DNA of 64,000 nt from Bacteroidota bacterium. GTDB taxonomy: Bacteria; Bacteroidota; Bacteroidia; Cytophagales; Cytophagaceae. A model generated the notes under the pieces. The model saw only the letters and a list, made by a program, of their open reading frames with translations, searched no databases and was not told where the DNA came from. This document shows, in pieces, positions 36,562-45,542 of the stretch; within the stretch, counting starts at the first letter, position 1; each line of letters starts with the position of its first letter. Location of the stretch: the NCBI GenBank assembly GCA_023392125.1, contig JAEVZS010000033.1, positions 124,001 to 188,000 on the forward strand. Reading direction: 5' to 3'. The position numbers and the translations under genes were made by a program.

Positions 36562-37251
36562 ATGTTTCATCAAATCCTTTTGCAAATACAGACTGCAACT
36601 GCTACAAATGCACCTGTACCGGAAGATTCTGAAATGACTCTGCTGGATCTCTTTCTTAAGGGCGGTTATCTCATGATTCCGATCCTGATATTATCAGTTA
36701 TCGCAGTTACTATTTTTGTAGAGAGACTGCTCTATCTGCGCAAAGCAGCCAGAAAAGATTCCAGCCTGCTGCGTACACTCAAAAGCAGGATACGAGATGG
36801 GAGGCTGGATGAAGCCAGAGAGTTGTGTACGGTTTCCGACAGCGTTACCGGACGTATACTGAGCAAAGCTCTTAATCGTCTGGGCATGCCTGTACGGGAG
36901 ATCGAAAATAGTATGCAAAATGCCGCTGCGGTGGAAGTAGCCCGTATGGAGAAAAAAATCAGTCTGCTGGCCGCCATTGCTACCATAGCTCCCATGTTCG
37001 GGTTTCTGGGTACGGTAGTAGGTATGATCAGGTCTTTTTATAATATCTCCATTGCCAATGATATCAGCATAGGTATTATAGCGGGCGGTATTTATGAAAA
37101 GATGATCACTTCCGCTTATGGTCTGGTGGTGGGCGTGACAGCCTATATTATGTATACATCGCTCAACTATATGACCGACAATATTATCTCGGACGTAGAG
37201 TCGGATATAGCAGACTTTATGGAAATACTATATAACCCGGTGCGAGTATGA
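36562..37251 (+). CDS. exbB: MotA/TolQ/ExbB proton channel family protein
   Basis: 229-aa inner-membrane subunit that, with ExbD, couples proton flow to TonB or Tol machinery. One TM helix near residues 30-50 (GGYLMIPILILSVIAVTIFVERLLYL) precedes a cytoplasmic helix. Two further TM segments hold the conserved KISLLAAIATIAPMFGFLGTVVGMIRSF and YGLVVGVTAYIMYTSLNYM. Its stop overlaps the exbD start by 4 bp (ATGA). No tonB follows, so the pair may serve TonB, Tol or another system. Confidence 0.88.
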   Translation: MFHQILLQIQTATATNAPVPEDSEMTLLDLFLKGGYLMIPILILSVIAVTIFVERLLYLRKAARKDSSLLRTLKSRIRDGRLDEARELCTVSDSVTGRILSKALNRLGMPVREIENSMQNAAAVEVARMEKKISLLAAIATIAPMFGFLGTVVGMIRSFYNISIANDISIGIIAGGIYEKMITSAYGLVVGVTAYIMYTSLNYMTDNIISDVESDIADFMEILYNPVRV

Positions 37252-37655
37252 AGATAAGACGCCGAAAAAAAGGGCATGCCGGTATGGAAGCCTCTTCGCT
37301 GTCCGATATACTGTTTTTTCTGATGCTGTTTTTCCTGATGGTCTCCACACTGGCCAGCCAAAACGCCATAGGTCTGCTTCTGCCCGAGTCACGTACCGGC
37401 AAGAGCATGCACCAGGAGCTGGTCAATATCTCGATCAACAGCCAGAAGCAGTATTTTTATGAAAACAAACCTATCTCTTTTGAGGAGTATGAGGATCTGC
37501 TACGAAGAAAAAGTCAGGAGTCCGGACCAGGCAAGACCGTAGCCTTGCGGGTCGACAAGACCGTACCGGTCGAGGAGCTGGTGCATGCTGTAGATGTGGT
37601 TAATCTGTACAAGCTGCGATCAGTGATCGCCACCACTAACAAGGCGGCAAACTAG
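37248..37655 (+). CDS. exbD: ExbD/TolR biopolymer transport protein
   Basis: 135 aa. A basic cytoplasmic N-terminus (MKIRRRKKGHAG) precedes one TM helix that carries the family's essential aspartate (D20 in SSLSDILFFLMLFFLM). A periplasmic domain follows with the expected ISINSQKQYFYENKPISFEEYEDLL and VALRVDKTVPVEELVHAVDVVNL. Translationally coupled to exbB by the ATGA overlap. Confidence 0.88.
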   Translation: MKIRRRKKGHAGMEASSLSDILFFLMLFFLMVSTLASQNAIGLLLPESRTGKSMHQELVNISINSQKQYFYENKPISFEEYEDLLRRKSQESGPGKTVALRVDKTVPVEELVHAVDVVNLYKLRSVIATTNKAAN

Positions 37656-37679
37656 ATTACGGACTTTATAAAAATAGAG

Positions 37680-37718
37680 AAAGCCTTTGCAAACATCTTT
37701 TGCAAAGGCTTTTCTTTT
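37680..37718 (+). terminator. Intrinsic terminator after exbD
   Basis: AAAGCCTTTGCAAA paired with TTTGCAAAGGCTTTT around a short loop, followed by CTTTTTG. It separates the ExbBD operon from CRISPR array 1. Confidence 0.85.
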
Positions 37719-37788
37719 TGTGATGGCACAGGATTCAAAAACCGGCCTTCTTATTCGTCTTGAGAGTATTGGTGGGCTGTTTTTCTGG

Positions 37789-37839
37789 TCCTGATATTGG
37801 CAACAAGTGTCTGTAGCAAAGCTAACTAGTGAGGTCTAT
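37789..37839 (+). promoter_or_regulatory. Leader-like sequence of CRISPR array 1
   Basis: 51 bp directly before the first repeat, matching 45 of 51 positions in the sequence before array 2 (46975-47025). Both share an identical 29-bp core that includes TGTAGCAAAGCTAACTAGTG. Conservation at the same end of both arrays marks it as the likely spacer-acquisition leader. The transcript direction inferred from the tracrRNA runs the opposite way. Confidence 0.7.
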
Positions 37840-39608
37840 GTTGTAGTAAATCTCACTAATTGACAGAATGAAAGCAAATCACAACTAATTTCGGTTCCGG
37901 TTTTTGTTGATATTAGTTGTAGTAAATCTCACTAATTGACAGAATGAAAGCAAATCACAACTGAAAGGTTACTCCTTCTCTGGTAATATATATCTCACTA
38001 ATTGACAGAATGAAAGCAAATCACAACCGAAACCGAAATAAGGAAAAAGATTAACGAGTTGTAGTAAATCTCACTAATTGACAGAATGAAAGCAAATCAC
38101 AACTTGACAGTTATGCAGCTATGTAAAAATGCGTTGTAGTAAATCTCACTAATTGACAGAATGAAAGCAAATCACAACTCGCTTCCCTTCTTCTGAAAGC
38201 CTAATATAGTTGTAGTAAATCTCACTAATTGACAGAATGAAAGCAAATCACAACGCGCGAAGCGGGATCATTTCATTCGTGATCGTTGTAGTAAATCTCA
38301 CTAATTGACAGAATGAAAGCAAATCACAACACGGTTACGACCTGAGCCGTGTAAACCTGAGTTGTAGTAAATCTCACTAATTGACAGAATGAAAGCAAAT
38401 CACAACCTTGAAACGGTAGTTGAAATGCCCGTGCAGGTTGTAGTAAATCTCACTAATTGACAGAATGAAAGCAAATCACAACTATTCAGTTAATGCAAGT
38501 ATATATTTTTGTGTTGTAGTAAATCTCACTAATTGACAGAATGAAAGCAAATCACAACGCCCTTGCTGATTCGCTCGTCATTGTGCGTGTTGTAGTAAAT
38601 CTCACTAATTGACAGAATGAAAGCAAATCACAACGTAATAGCTAAGGGGTAATCTGCTCCAGGGTTGTAGTAAATCTCACTAATTGACAGAATGAAAGCA
38701 AATCACAACCTGAAAATACTGATTAGTTGCCTGAGATAAGTTGTAGTAAATCTCACTAATTGACAGAATGAAAGCAAATCACAACTCTCTTTGTCATAAA
38801 GAATTTTAGGCCCTAGTTGTAGTAAATCTCACTAATTGACAGAATGAAAGCAAATCACAACGAATCTTTGAGCATATCAACAACATGATCAGTTGTAGTA
38901 AATCTCACTAATTGACAGAATGAAAGCAAATCACAACTGTTATTATCTTTTAATCAAAACAACTGCCGTTGTAGTAAATCTCACTAATTGACAGAATGAA
39001 AGCAAATCACAACACTTTGTCAAAAGCTGCATACTCCTTAAGTGTTGTAGTAAATCTCACTAATTGGCAGAATGAAAGCAAATCACAACTGATGAATATT
39101 GCTCATATGGTTTGAGGGTGTTGTAGTAAATCTCACTAATTGGCAGAATGAAAGCAAATCACAACACAATAATGCATATTCTTCAGCAGCTTCCTGTTGT
39201 AGTAAATCTCACTAATTGGCAGAATGAAAGCAAATCACAACTTTTTCCTGCTGTGCCTCAGCGGTTATATGGTTGTAGTAAATCTCACTAATTGGCAGAA
39301 TGAAAGCAAATCACAACTCCCAGTATAAGATTGGAATATGGAGCGAAGTTGTAGTAAATCTCACTAATTGGCAGAATGAAAGCAAATCACAACTAATGTC
39401 AGTTCCACCCAGATTAGACAATGTTGTAGTAAATCTCACTAATTGGCAGAATGAAAGCAAATCACAACCCTGACAGTTCGATGCTCATTGAAGTATTCGT
39501 TGTAGTAAATCTCACTAATTGGCAGAATGAAAGCAAATCACAACTTTTTCGTGGTAAAGTTTGTCAATACGGTGGGTTGTAGTAAATCTCACTAATTGGC
39601 AGAATGAA
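37840..39608 (-). CRISPR. CRISPR array 1, type II-C, 24 repeats
   Basis: 46-bp repeats beginning GTTGTAGTAAATCTCAC and ending GAAAGCAAATCACAAC on the plus strand, with mostly 30-nt spacers (29-31), period 76. Repeats start at 37840, 37916, 37992, 38058, 38133 and so on to 39576. Repeat 3 lacks its first 10 nt. The last repeat breaks off after 33 nt. Repeats 1-16 have TTGACAG in the middle and repeats 17-24 have TTGGCAG. Strand minus is inferred: read that way the repeat begins GTTGTGATTTGCTTTC, usual for Bacteroidota type II-C crRNAs, and pairs with the tracrRNA at 40162-40173. Confidence 0.98.
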
Positions 39609-39732
39609 GTTAGAAAAAGAGAGGGCTATGTGGAAAAAAAGTCATTATTTTTTATTTGAGTGAAAAAATATAGAATCAGTTAATTTAAGTATCGGATTAG
39701 TTAAACTATATATCGTTTTGGTTAAAAAAGTC

Positions 39733-39766
39733 TTGAAAACCAGTGTTTTTATATCGTTTATCTTTG
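39733..39766 (+). promoter_or_regulatory. Promoter of the 105-aa ORF
   Basis: TATCTTTG at 39759-39766 matches the Bacteroidota -7 box exactly. TTG at 39733-39735 lies 23 bp before it, at the long end of the usual spacing. Predicted start near 39772, about 20 nt before the ATG. Confidence 0.5.
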
Positions 39767-39793
39767 GGTAATTAAACTTTTAATCCAACGATT

Positions 39794-40111
39794 ATGGAAT
39801 ATCCAAAGGAACTAATTCTTTCGCTTTTACGAGCTGATCTCAAAAATTCGAAACTTTTGTATGGTCTGGACAAGGCTGGGTTTACAGCGGATGATTTTTA
39901 TACTGATCTTGACCGGCAGGTGCTGGAGCTGATGGGTTTTGGGCGGGAGCAACGCAGCGATGATCTTTACCAGCACTATCACCAGACCATAGAGCGCCTA
40001 GTGGAAGTGCCGCTACCGGTATTTTTTGAAAACCTCAAGACTATGACACTAGAGCTGTACAACGAACTGTTGCAATACAAGGTCAGTAGTATGTCTCAGA
40101 CAAAAAGCTAA
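39794..40111 (+). CDS. Hypothetical 105-aa protein between array 1 and tracrRNA
   Basis: 105 aa, no signal peptide or TM helix, almost all predicted helical (PKELILSLLRADLKNSKLLYGL, RQVLELMGFG, ENLKTMTLELYNELLQYK), acidic in the middle. It has its own good -7 box, and its stop is about 15 nt before the tracrRNA -33 element. I do not recognise the family. The place, between array and tracrRNA on the same strand as cas9, makes a link with CRISPR possible. It may equally be a resident Bacteroidota small protein next to which the locus was inserted. Confidence 0.65.
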   Translation: MEYPKELILSLLRADLKNSKLLYGLDKAGFTADDFYTDLDRQVLELMGFGREQRSDDLYQHYHQTIERLVEVPLPVFFENLKTMTLELYNELLQYKVSSMSQTKS

Positions 40112-40126
40112 AAATCAGACCTGCGG

Positions 40127-40157
40127 TTGTATAAATGTATAAAATGCACTACCTTTC
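40127..40157 (+). promoter_or_regulatory. tracrRNA promoter
   Basis: TTG at 40127-40129, 20 bp, then TACCTTTC at 40150-40157, one base from the Bacteroidota consensus TAnnTTTG. Predicted transcription start about 40161, exactly at the beginning of the anti-repeat. Confidence 0.7.
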
Positions 40158-40250
40158 AATCAGCAAATCACAATAAGGATCATTCCGTAGTGATTCGATA
40201 TGTGTCTCGACATCATCGGGGCCGCCTCGATTTTATCGGGGCGTTTTTTT
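40158..40250 (+). ncRNA. tracrRNA of the type II-C system
   Basis: Predicted RNA of about 90 nt. The anti-repeat AGCAAATCACAA (40162-40173) is perfectly complementary to the start of the crRNA-sense repeat, with a further G-U pair. Next comes AAGGATCATTCCG, with the GGA-TCAT-TCC nexus hairpin (40177-40186), close to the AAGGAT.ATTCCG form of Bacteroidota tracrRNAs. Then there is an imperfect hairpin (about 40193-40217) and a 9-bp intrinsic terminator (40223-40243) followed by T7. It sets the crRNA direction of both arrays as the minus strand. Confidence 0.85.
40223..40250 (+). terminator. tracrRNA terminator
   Basis: CGCCTCGAT-TTT-ATCGGGGCG, a 9-bp stem with one G-T wobble, followed by seven T. 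Confidence 0.9.
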
Positions 40251-40319
40251 ATCTATATTTTTTTCGTGTGCTATCAATATAAAGACACGAAGCTCCTTAT
40301 AAACGGGTGATATTAGAGG

Positions 40320-40340
40320 AGTACTCTATTCTTGAGTACT
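40320..40340. repeat. Small inverted repeat between tracrRNA and cas9
   Basis: AGTACTC-tattctt-GAGTACT, 7-bp perfect arms around 7 nt, in the 590-bp gap between tracrRNA and cas9. It could be an operator or weak hairpin. No other feature supports a function. Confidence 0.35.
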
Positions 40341-40580
40341 GAATATTTTCTCATATAACACACTGTCTCAATTCTTTTATTTCGCAGACTTTACAAGGTT
40401 ATTTACTTAGCCTAACTAGTGTTCCTTTATGATGGGTAGAATTAATCAAAACATTTCTGAAAATATCTGATTATTATATCCAGAGGCGATTCGGAATTTA
40501 TGGAATGATTCCACTGACATTACAGGTCTGGTTCATTGCTACCAGCCTCATAAGTTGGCAGGAAACAACAGGGGTCACCT

Positions 40581-40716
40581 ACTACCCGGTGCTGGAGATA
40601 TTTGTTAGAAAATTGGTCATGCCTTGACGAATGGTATGTAGAAATTTTCGTTGTGATTTGCTCTTACTTCTTTACAGATAGAGACTCGCCGGGTAGTTTT
40701 AACTTTATTTTTTTAT
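40581..40716 (+). other. crRNA-like element upstream of cas9
   Basis: GTTGTGATTTGCT at 40650-40662 is identical to the first 13 nt of the crRNA-sense repeat, but here on the plus strand, as for tracrRNA and cas9. The sequence before it (40620-40649) is spacer-sized. Within it, 40626-40640 matches 14 of 15 nt with 40818-40832 at the cas9 start region. ACTACCCGG (40581-40589) and CCGGGTAGT (40689-40697) form a perfect inverted repeat enclosing the element, followed by TTTTAACTTTATTTTTTT. It could be a regulatory guide-like RNA or a relic of an old array. Confidence 0.5.
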
Positions 40717-40839
40717 CAGTTATGGGGAGAAATCGAACATTACCAATTGTTTTTCAGGGCTAATATACTATTAAGCTTTTGGATAAATATTTACTATCCA
40801 TTATATTCCAGTTTTTAGACGACTGGTATGTATACAACT

Positions 40840-43800
40840 ATGAAAAAAATACTTGGCTTAGACCTTGGTACCAATTCTATTGGTTGGGCCATGATAGAGA
40901 GTAATATCTATAATGATGATGAGCCTGCGAAGTTGCAAGGTCGTATACTACGCCTGGGCAGCCGTATTATCCCTATGGAGGGCGATGCGCTGAGCAAGTT
41001 TGAGTCGGGCACACCCGAGTCTAAGGCCGCAGCCCGCCGTCTGGCCCGTGGAGCCCGCCGTCTCAATCATCGCTACAAGCTACGTCGTACACGTCTTATC
41101 AGAGCTTTTAAGATACTGGGTTGGTTGTCGCCGGATTTTCCCGAAGATTTTAAGAAAAATCCCAATCATACCATCAAATCCTACCTGCCTTATTCCGATG
41201 ATCTGAGGCGAGAGGTGGCCGATTATTTTGAAATTACCGATCAGCTCAACGTACAGGGAGAGCAATACGAAATACCCGAAGACTGGATAATCTATTATCT
41301 CAAGGCCAAAGCCCTCAGAGAGCAAATCAGCCTGACCGAACTTGCCCGTGTACTATATCATTACAATCAGCGTCGGGGCTTCAGGAGCAGTCGCAAGGAC
41401 CAGATCCAGACAGAGAGCGACCCGGAATCCGACTCAGTGAAGTACCCTATAACCGAAAAATGGATCGAGATCGTCCATATACAGGATATTGAAGATCTGG
41501 GTCCTGCACAGGGAAAAAACAAAGATCAAAACTTTTTCAGGCTACACTGTAGAGCAGGAGAGCTGGCTTTTGAAGTAATACAGAGAAGAAGGCAGGCTCC
41601 GGACTGGCAAGGCAAGGATCTGGAGCTGACCATCTCCCGCAAGACTACCAAATCAGGAGAAGTCAGCTACACAGTAGCCGAAGTAGATCCGGCCGACTGG
41701 CAAAATCGTAAAGATGCGCTTGAAAAAGATGTAAACCGGACCTCGCTGCATTTGTCAGAATATTATTTGCGGCAGTTGCGTCAAGACCGCAACTACCGTA
41801 TCAGGGAGCGTATAGTGGACCGGTCTTTTTATCAGAAAGAATTGGATGCGATCTGGAAATGTCAGGAGCGGTACTATAAAGACATATTTGCTGATCGTAC
41901 CAGCATCGATGCCATAGCAGACGCCTTTTATGTACACAACCGGCAAAAAAACAAAGAGATCAGATCAAGAGATCTATACCATATTTTTCGTAACGATATT
42001 ATATACTATCAGCGAGGTCTCAAGTCTCAGAAGGGTTTGCTTGCCAATTGCCGCTACGAATCCAGAACCTATCTGGACAAGGATGGTACGCAGTGCTCAG
42101 CCGGAATAAAAGTGGCGCCCAAAAGTCATCCCTTATTTCAGGAATTCAGAATCTGGCAGAGTATTCACAACTTACGTATTCATGACAAAGAGAAACAGGC
42201 TGGCAGCAGACAGCAAAATAGCTCCAATGACTCTGGTGAACATCTTACTGCCGAGGCCAAAGAGCGCTTGTTCGAACTTTTTGATCAGAGTGCGGAGGTA
42301 ACCTGCGATGCTATATTGCAACACTTGGGCTTTAAAAAGAACAGGTTGGAAGCCGATGGCAAAACATATCCTGTCCGGCTCAATTATCCGGAGGATACAT
42401 CCTTTCCCGGCAATCAGACCAAAGCGCTCTTTCGCAAAGTATTTCGAAAGCACAACTTCCAACAGCAGGGCGAAGCACTACTGGCTGAACCGCACAGGCT
42501 GCATCAGCTTTGGCATGTGCTATATTCCCTGCCCGAAAAGAAAGATATAGAATCCGCTTTATCCAACACAAAATATTTTGATTTTCCTCAGCCTCTGATA
42601 AAGCATCTGGCCAATTTGCCGGCCTTTAAAAGCGAGTATGCCGCATACTCTGTAAGAGCGCTCAACAATCTTTTGCCCCTCATGCGTACCGGCAGGTACT
42701 GGAGCGAAGAAGGTCTGTATCCCAAAGCCAAAGGGCAAAAAGGCTATAGTCTGCAACCAGCTATAGATCTTAGAAACCGGATTGAGTTGTTTATTATTAA
42801 AAGTAAAGACAGAACAGTGATTTCTGATGTGGCGCGTGGACATGTGCAGAAAGAAAATCTTTATTCGCTCACCGATTTTCAAGGCTTATCTGTCACAACT
42901 GCTTGTTATGTAGCTTACGGACGACACAGCGAGCCTGCCAATGAGCATAAATACGATAGCGTGGCTGATCTGCGTATCAGGGAGCTGGTCCCATACAACT
43001 CCATGCGCAATCCTGTTGTAGAAAGACTGGTACGCGAAGCCCTCAATCTGGTCAGAGATATCTGGCAGGATCCCGCTTTGGGTCGGCCAGACTATATACA
43101 TGTGGAGCTGGGGCGTGAGCTTCGTAAAAACAATAAGCAGAGACAGGAAGACTCTACCCACAATATGAGAAACCGGCTTGAAAGAGCGCGTATCGAAGCC
43201 TTGCTAAGAGAACTTCGCTGTCCGCAGGCCAATCCGGACTCTCCGGCAGATCAGGACCGATTTCGCCTATGGAAAGAAAACGGAGGCCGCGAAGCGGAAG
43301 AGCAGTTTGAGTCGATATTCAAATCCAATAAAGCCGAGTTTGTAAGCAATGCCGATATAGAAAAATACAGGTTATGGGCGGAGCAGGGCTACCGCTCACC
43401 TTATACCGGCAAACCGATCAAGCTTAGTGATCTTTTTACGGGAAAATATGAGGTGGATCATATACTGCCCCGGAGCCGCTTTTATGATGACTCTGTAGGA
43501 AATAAGGTAATCGTAGAGGCCAAAGTCAATCAGACTAAAGGAAATCGCACCGCCATGCAGTTTATCGAAGACATGCAGGGGCGTGATGGTGAAGCAAAGG
43601 TATTGGATATGGAGACGTATCTGAAAAATGTAGATGCCATCTTTTCAAAAAAGAAACGCAGACATCTTAAACTTAGTGAAATACCGGAAGACTTTGTAGA
43701 GCGTCAGCTAAACGATACCCGCTACCTGGCCCGCACAGTGGCGCAGTTTCTGCGTCCGGTAGCCCGAGGTACTGACACAGATGATGGTATTGTATATACC

Positions 43801-45459
43801 AATGGAGCCATAACATCTGATCTTAAGTACAAATGGGGCTTGCATATGTTATGGAAAGAGCTGATCCGGCCTCGTTTTGAGCGTCTGCAACGTCTTACGG
43901 GCGAACAACTGATTATAGATAGCCCAGATAAACGGAAGGATATTCACTTTGCGAAAGATTACAAGCGTATTGATCACAGGCATCAGGCCCTTGATGGTCT
44001 CATAATAGCTTGTACCACCCGCAGGCATATCCAATATCTCAACTCACTTAGCTCTTTTAGCAATGATCCGGCCGATAATGAGCGATATACTCATTGGAAA
44101 AAATGGAAATACTTGCTCAAAAAAGAGAAAGAACTACGGGGAGAGACGATTGGTATGACAGAGTTTGCTCCACCCTGGGGTACTGAGAATGACGGTGTGT
44201 TTTTTAAAAATGTCAGAGAGCATCTGGAGCGGGTAGCTGTGTCTTACAAACCATCGTCCCGATTGGTGAGTCCGACAACGAACCGATACTGGCGCTGGAA
44301 ACAAGTGGACGGACAATGGAAAAAGGTACTTGAGCTGCAATCCGCTCCCGTATCCGATGACAAATATTGGGTGGCTGTGCGGCAATCGCTGTTTGGGCAG
44401 CCATTGGGTAGAATATATCTGCCGGAATACAAAAAGAATGTCGATCTGAGTAAAGCAGTCAAGGCACAATCTGAGTTTATTCAATCCGGAAATATCTGGA
44501 AGTCGGAAGACTGGCGTATTGCCAAAACCAGCCTGCGCAGAACAGTCAGCAGCATTATTATCAGATACAATCACGATTTGAAAGCGGTTCTGACCTATTT
44601 GCAATCCAATCCCTTGTTTGATGAAGGTACAGGGCAGGAGCTGGATAAACTGGATATGATGCAATTCAGGAAGTATGCATCTAAGCGGGTTACTATAGAC
44701 GATTCATTTACAGTCGACAAGATAGAAAATCTACCCAATGCGCATCATGCTAATAACTGGCTTCCAAAGCTTTTGCGTGAACACCTGGCAAACTATGACA
44801 ATGATCCCAAAAAGGCATTCAAGGGAGAAGGTATCGAACAGTTGCTTAGAAAGTCTCCCTTTCCGATCAATAAAATCTCGCGCAAAGAAGGCGGTGACAA
44901 AATCGAATTGGACAATAAGCTACTTGATGGAGATAAGGGAGTTAATCAGTATTTTGTCATAGAAATCGTTCAGGAGGAGAATAAAAAAACCGGAGAGCTA
45001 CAGGTGGTAAGAAAATACTCAACTCCGCCATTTTTGGAGGTGATACCACGCCTTGCCAAAAAGCTTCCTGTTCATGATCAGAATCCGGATGCTGGGTACA
45101 TTATACTATCGCCTGGCGATACTGTCTATGTGCCAACTGCTGATGAGGACGTGACACAAATTGACTGGACAGACAAGAAGAAGATAGTGGAGCGTCTGTA
45201 TATTATGAAAAGCTCCAACAAAGGACAGTGTTTCTTTGCTCCGGCTCATATTGCCAGACCTATCATAGATACCAAAGAGCTTGGTTCGAATAACAAGTCG
45301 GAGCGGCCTTGGGGTACTAGCGACAAAGGCTTTGACGAAGAGTTGATGATTAAAGCCTGTTGTATCAAAGTGCATATCGATCGACTTGGCAATGTTCGAC
45401 CTGTAAATGTATTGAGAAGCAATATAGTGGATAAGGCAGAAGAGACTGTTGATATATAA
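40840..45459 (+). CDS. cas9: CRISPR-associated endonuclease Cas9, type II-C, large form
   Basis: RNA-guided DNA endonuclease. The start at 40840 (MKKILGLDLGTNSIGWAM) fits the family; an ATG at 40828 would add MYTT and give 1543 aa. Numbering below uses 1543. RuvC-I D12 (GLDLGTNS); arginine-rich bridge helix 64-94 (ESKAAARRLARGARRLNHRY); RuvC-II E760 (IHVELGRELRKNN); HNH with D877-H878 (YEVDHILPRSRFYDD) and the N-containing QTKGNRT; RuvC-III H1050-H1052-D1056 (DHRHQALDGLI). All catalytic positions are intact. About 1540 aa is at the large end for type II-C. The size reflects long recognition-lobe and C-terminal PAM-interacting regions. Only cas1 and cas2 follow; csn2 and cas4 are absent. Confidence 0.98.
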   Translation: MKKILGLDLGTNSIGWAMIESNIYNDDEPAKLQGRILRLGSRIIPMEGDALSKFESGTPESKAAARRLARGARRLNHRYKLRRTRLIRAFKILGWLSPDFPEDFKKNPNHTIKSYLPYSDDLRREVADYFEITDQLNVQGEQYEIPEDWIIYYLKAKALREQISLTELARVLYHYNQRRGFRSSRKDQIQTESDPESDSVKYPITEKWIEIVHIQDIEDLGPAQGKNKDQNFFRLHCRAGELAFEVIQRRRQAPDWQGKDLELTISRKTTKSGEVSYTVAEVDPADWQNRKDALEKDVNRTSLHLSEYYLRQLRQDRNYRIRERIVDRSFYQKELDAIWKCQERYYKDIFADRTSIDAIADAFYVHNRQKNKEIRSRDLYHIFRNDIIYYQRGLKSQKGLLANCRYESRTYLDKDGTQCSAGIKVAPKSHPLFQEFRIWQSIHNLRIHDKEKQAGSRQQNSSNDSGEHLTAEAKERLFELFDQSAEVTCDAILQHLGFKKNRLEADGKTYPVRLNYPEDTSFPGNQTKALFRKVFRKHNFQQQGEALLAEPHRLHQLWHVLYSLPEKKDIESALSNTKYFDFPQPLIKHLANLPAFKSEYAAYSVRALNNLLPLMRTGRYWSEEGLYPKAKGQKGYSLQPAIDLRNRIELFIIKSKDRTVISDVARGHVQKENLYSLTDFQGLSVTTACYVAYGRHSEPANEHKYDSVADLRIRELVPYNSMRNPVVERLVREALNLVRDIWQDPALGRPDYIHVELGRELRKNNKQRQEDSTHNMRNRLERARIEALLRELRCPQANPDSPADQDRFRLWKENGGREAEEQFESIFKSNKAEFVSNADIEKYRLWAEQGYRSPYTGKPIKLSDLFTGKYEVDHILPRSRFYDDSVGNKVIVEAKVNQTKGNRTAMQFIEDMQGRDGEAKVLDMETYLKNVDAIFSKKKRRHLKLSEIPEDFVERQLNDTRYLARTVAQFLRPVARGTDTDDGIVYTNGAITSDLKYKWGLHMLWKELIRPRFERLQRLTGEQLIIDSPDKRKDIHFAKDYKRIDHRHQALDGLIIACTTRRHIQYLNSLSSFSNDPADNERYTHWKKWKYLLKKEKELRGETIGMTEFAPPWGTENDGVFFKNVREHLERVAVSYKPSSRLVSPTTNRYWRWKQVDGQWKKVLELQSAPVSDDKYWVAVRQSLFGQPLGRIYLPEYKKNVDLSKAVKAQSEFIQSGNIWKSEDWRIAKTSLRRTVSSIIIRYNHDLKAVLTYLQSNPLFDEGTGQELDKLDMMQFRKYASKRVTIDDSFTVDKIENLPNAHHANNWLPKLLREHLANYDNDPKKAFKGEGIEQLLRKSPFPINKISRKEGGDKIELDNKLLDGDKGVNQYFVIEIVQEENKKTGELQVVRKYSTPPFLEVIPRLAKKLPVHDQNPDAGYIILSPGDTVYVPTADEDVTQIDWTDKKKIVERLYIMKSSNKGQCFFAPAHIARPIIDTKELGSNNKSERPWGTSDKGFDEELMIKACCIKVHIDRLGNVRPVNVLRSNIVDKAEETVDI

Positions 45460-45497
45460 ATATCTAAAGAGTCTGGCACTTTTACAGAATCTTTTTG

Positions 45498-45542
45498 AAA
45501 AAGCCTGATTGGGGTACAAATGGTGCCGAATCAGGCTTTTTT
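45498..45542 (+). terminator. Intrinsic terminator between cas9 and cas1
   Basis: AAAAAGCCTGATT (45498-45510) pairs with AATCAGGCTTTTT (45529-45541), a 13-bp stem with an 18-nt loop, followed by T. It suggests cas1-cas2 are transcribed separately or only by readthrough. Confidence 0.82.

Noticed and set aside
37886..38057. Similarity of spacers 1 and 3 of array 1 in opposite orientation (ATTTCGGTT)
   Set aside because: Only about 11 of 12 bases in low-complexity context; too short to claim a common protospacer.
40411..40422. CTAACTAGTG near 40411 matching the leader core
   Set aside because: A 10-bp match without neighbouring similarity; likely chance.
40620..40640. The spacer-like segment as a normal Cas9 guide against cas9
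   Set aside because: The matching 15 nt are far from the repeat and the 9 seed-side bases do not match, so ordinary target recognition is not expected.
40828..40839. Upstream ATG of cas9 adding MYTT
   Set aside because: The family start MKKILGLDLG fits the ATG at 40840; the earlier ATG overlaps the 15-nt repeated segment. Not fully excluded.
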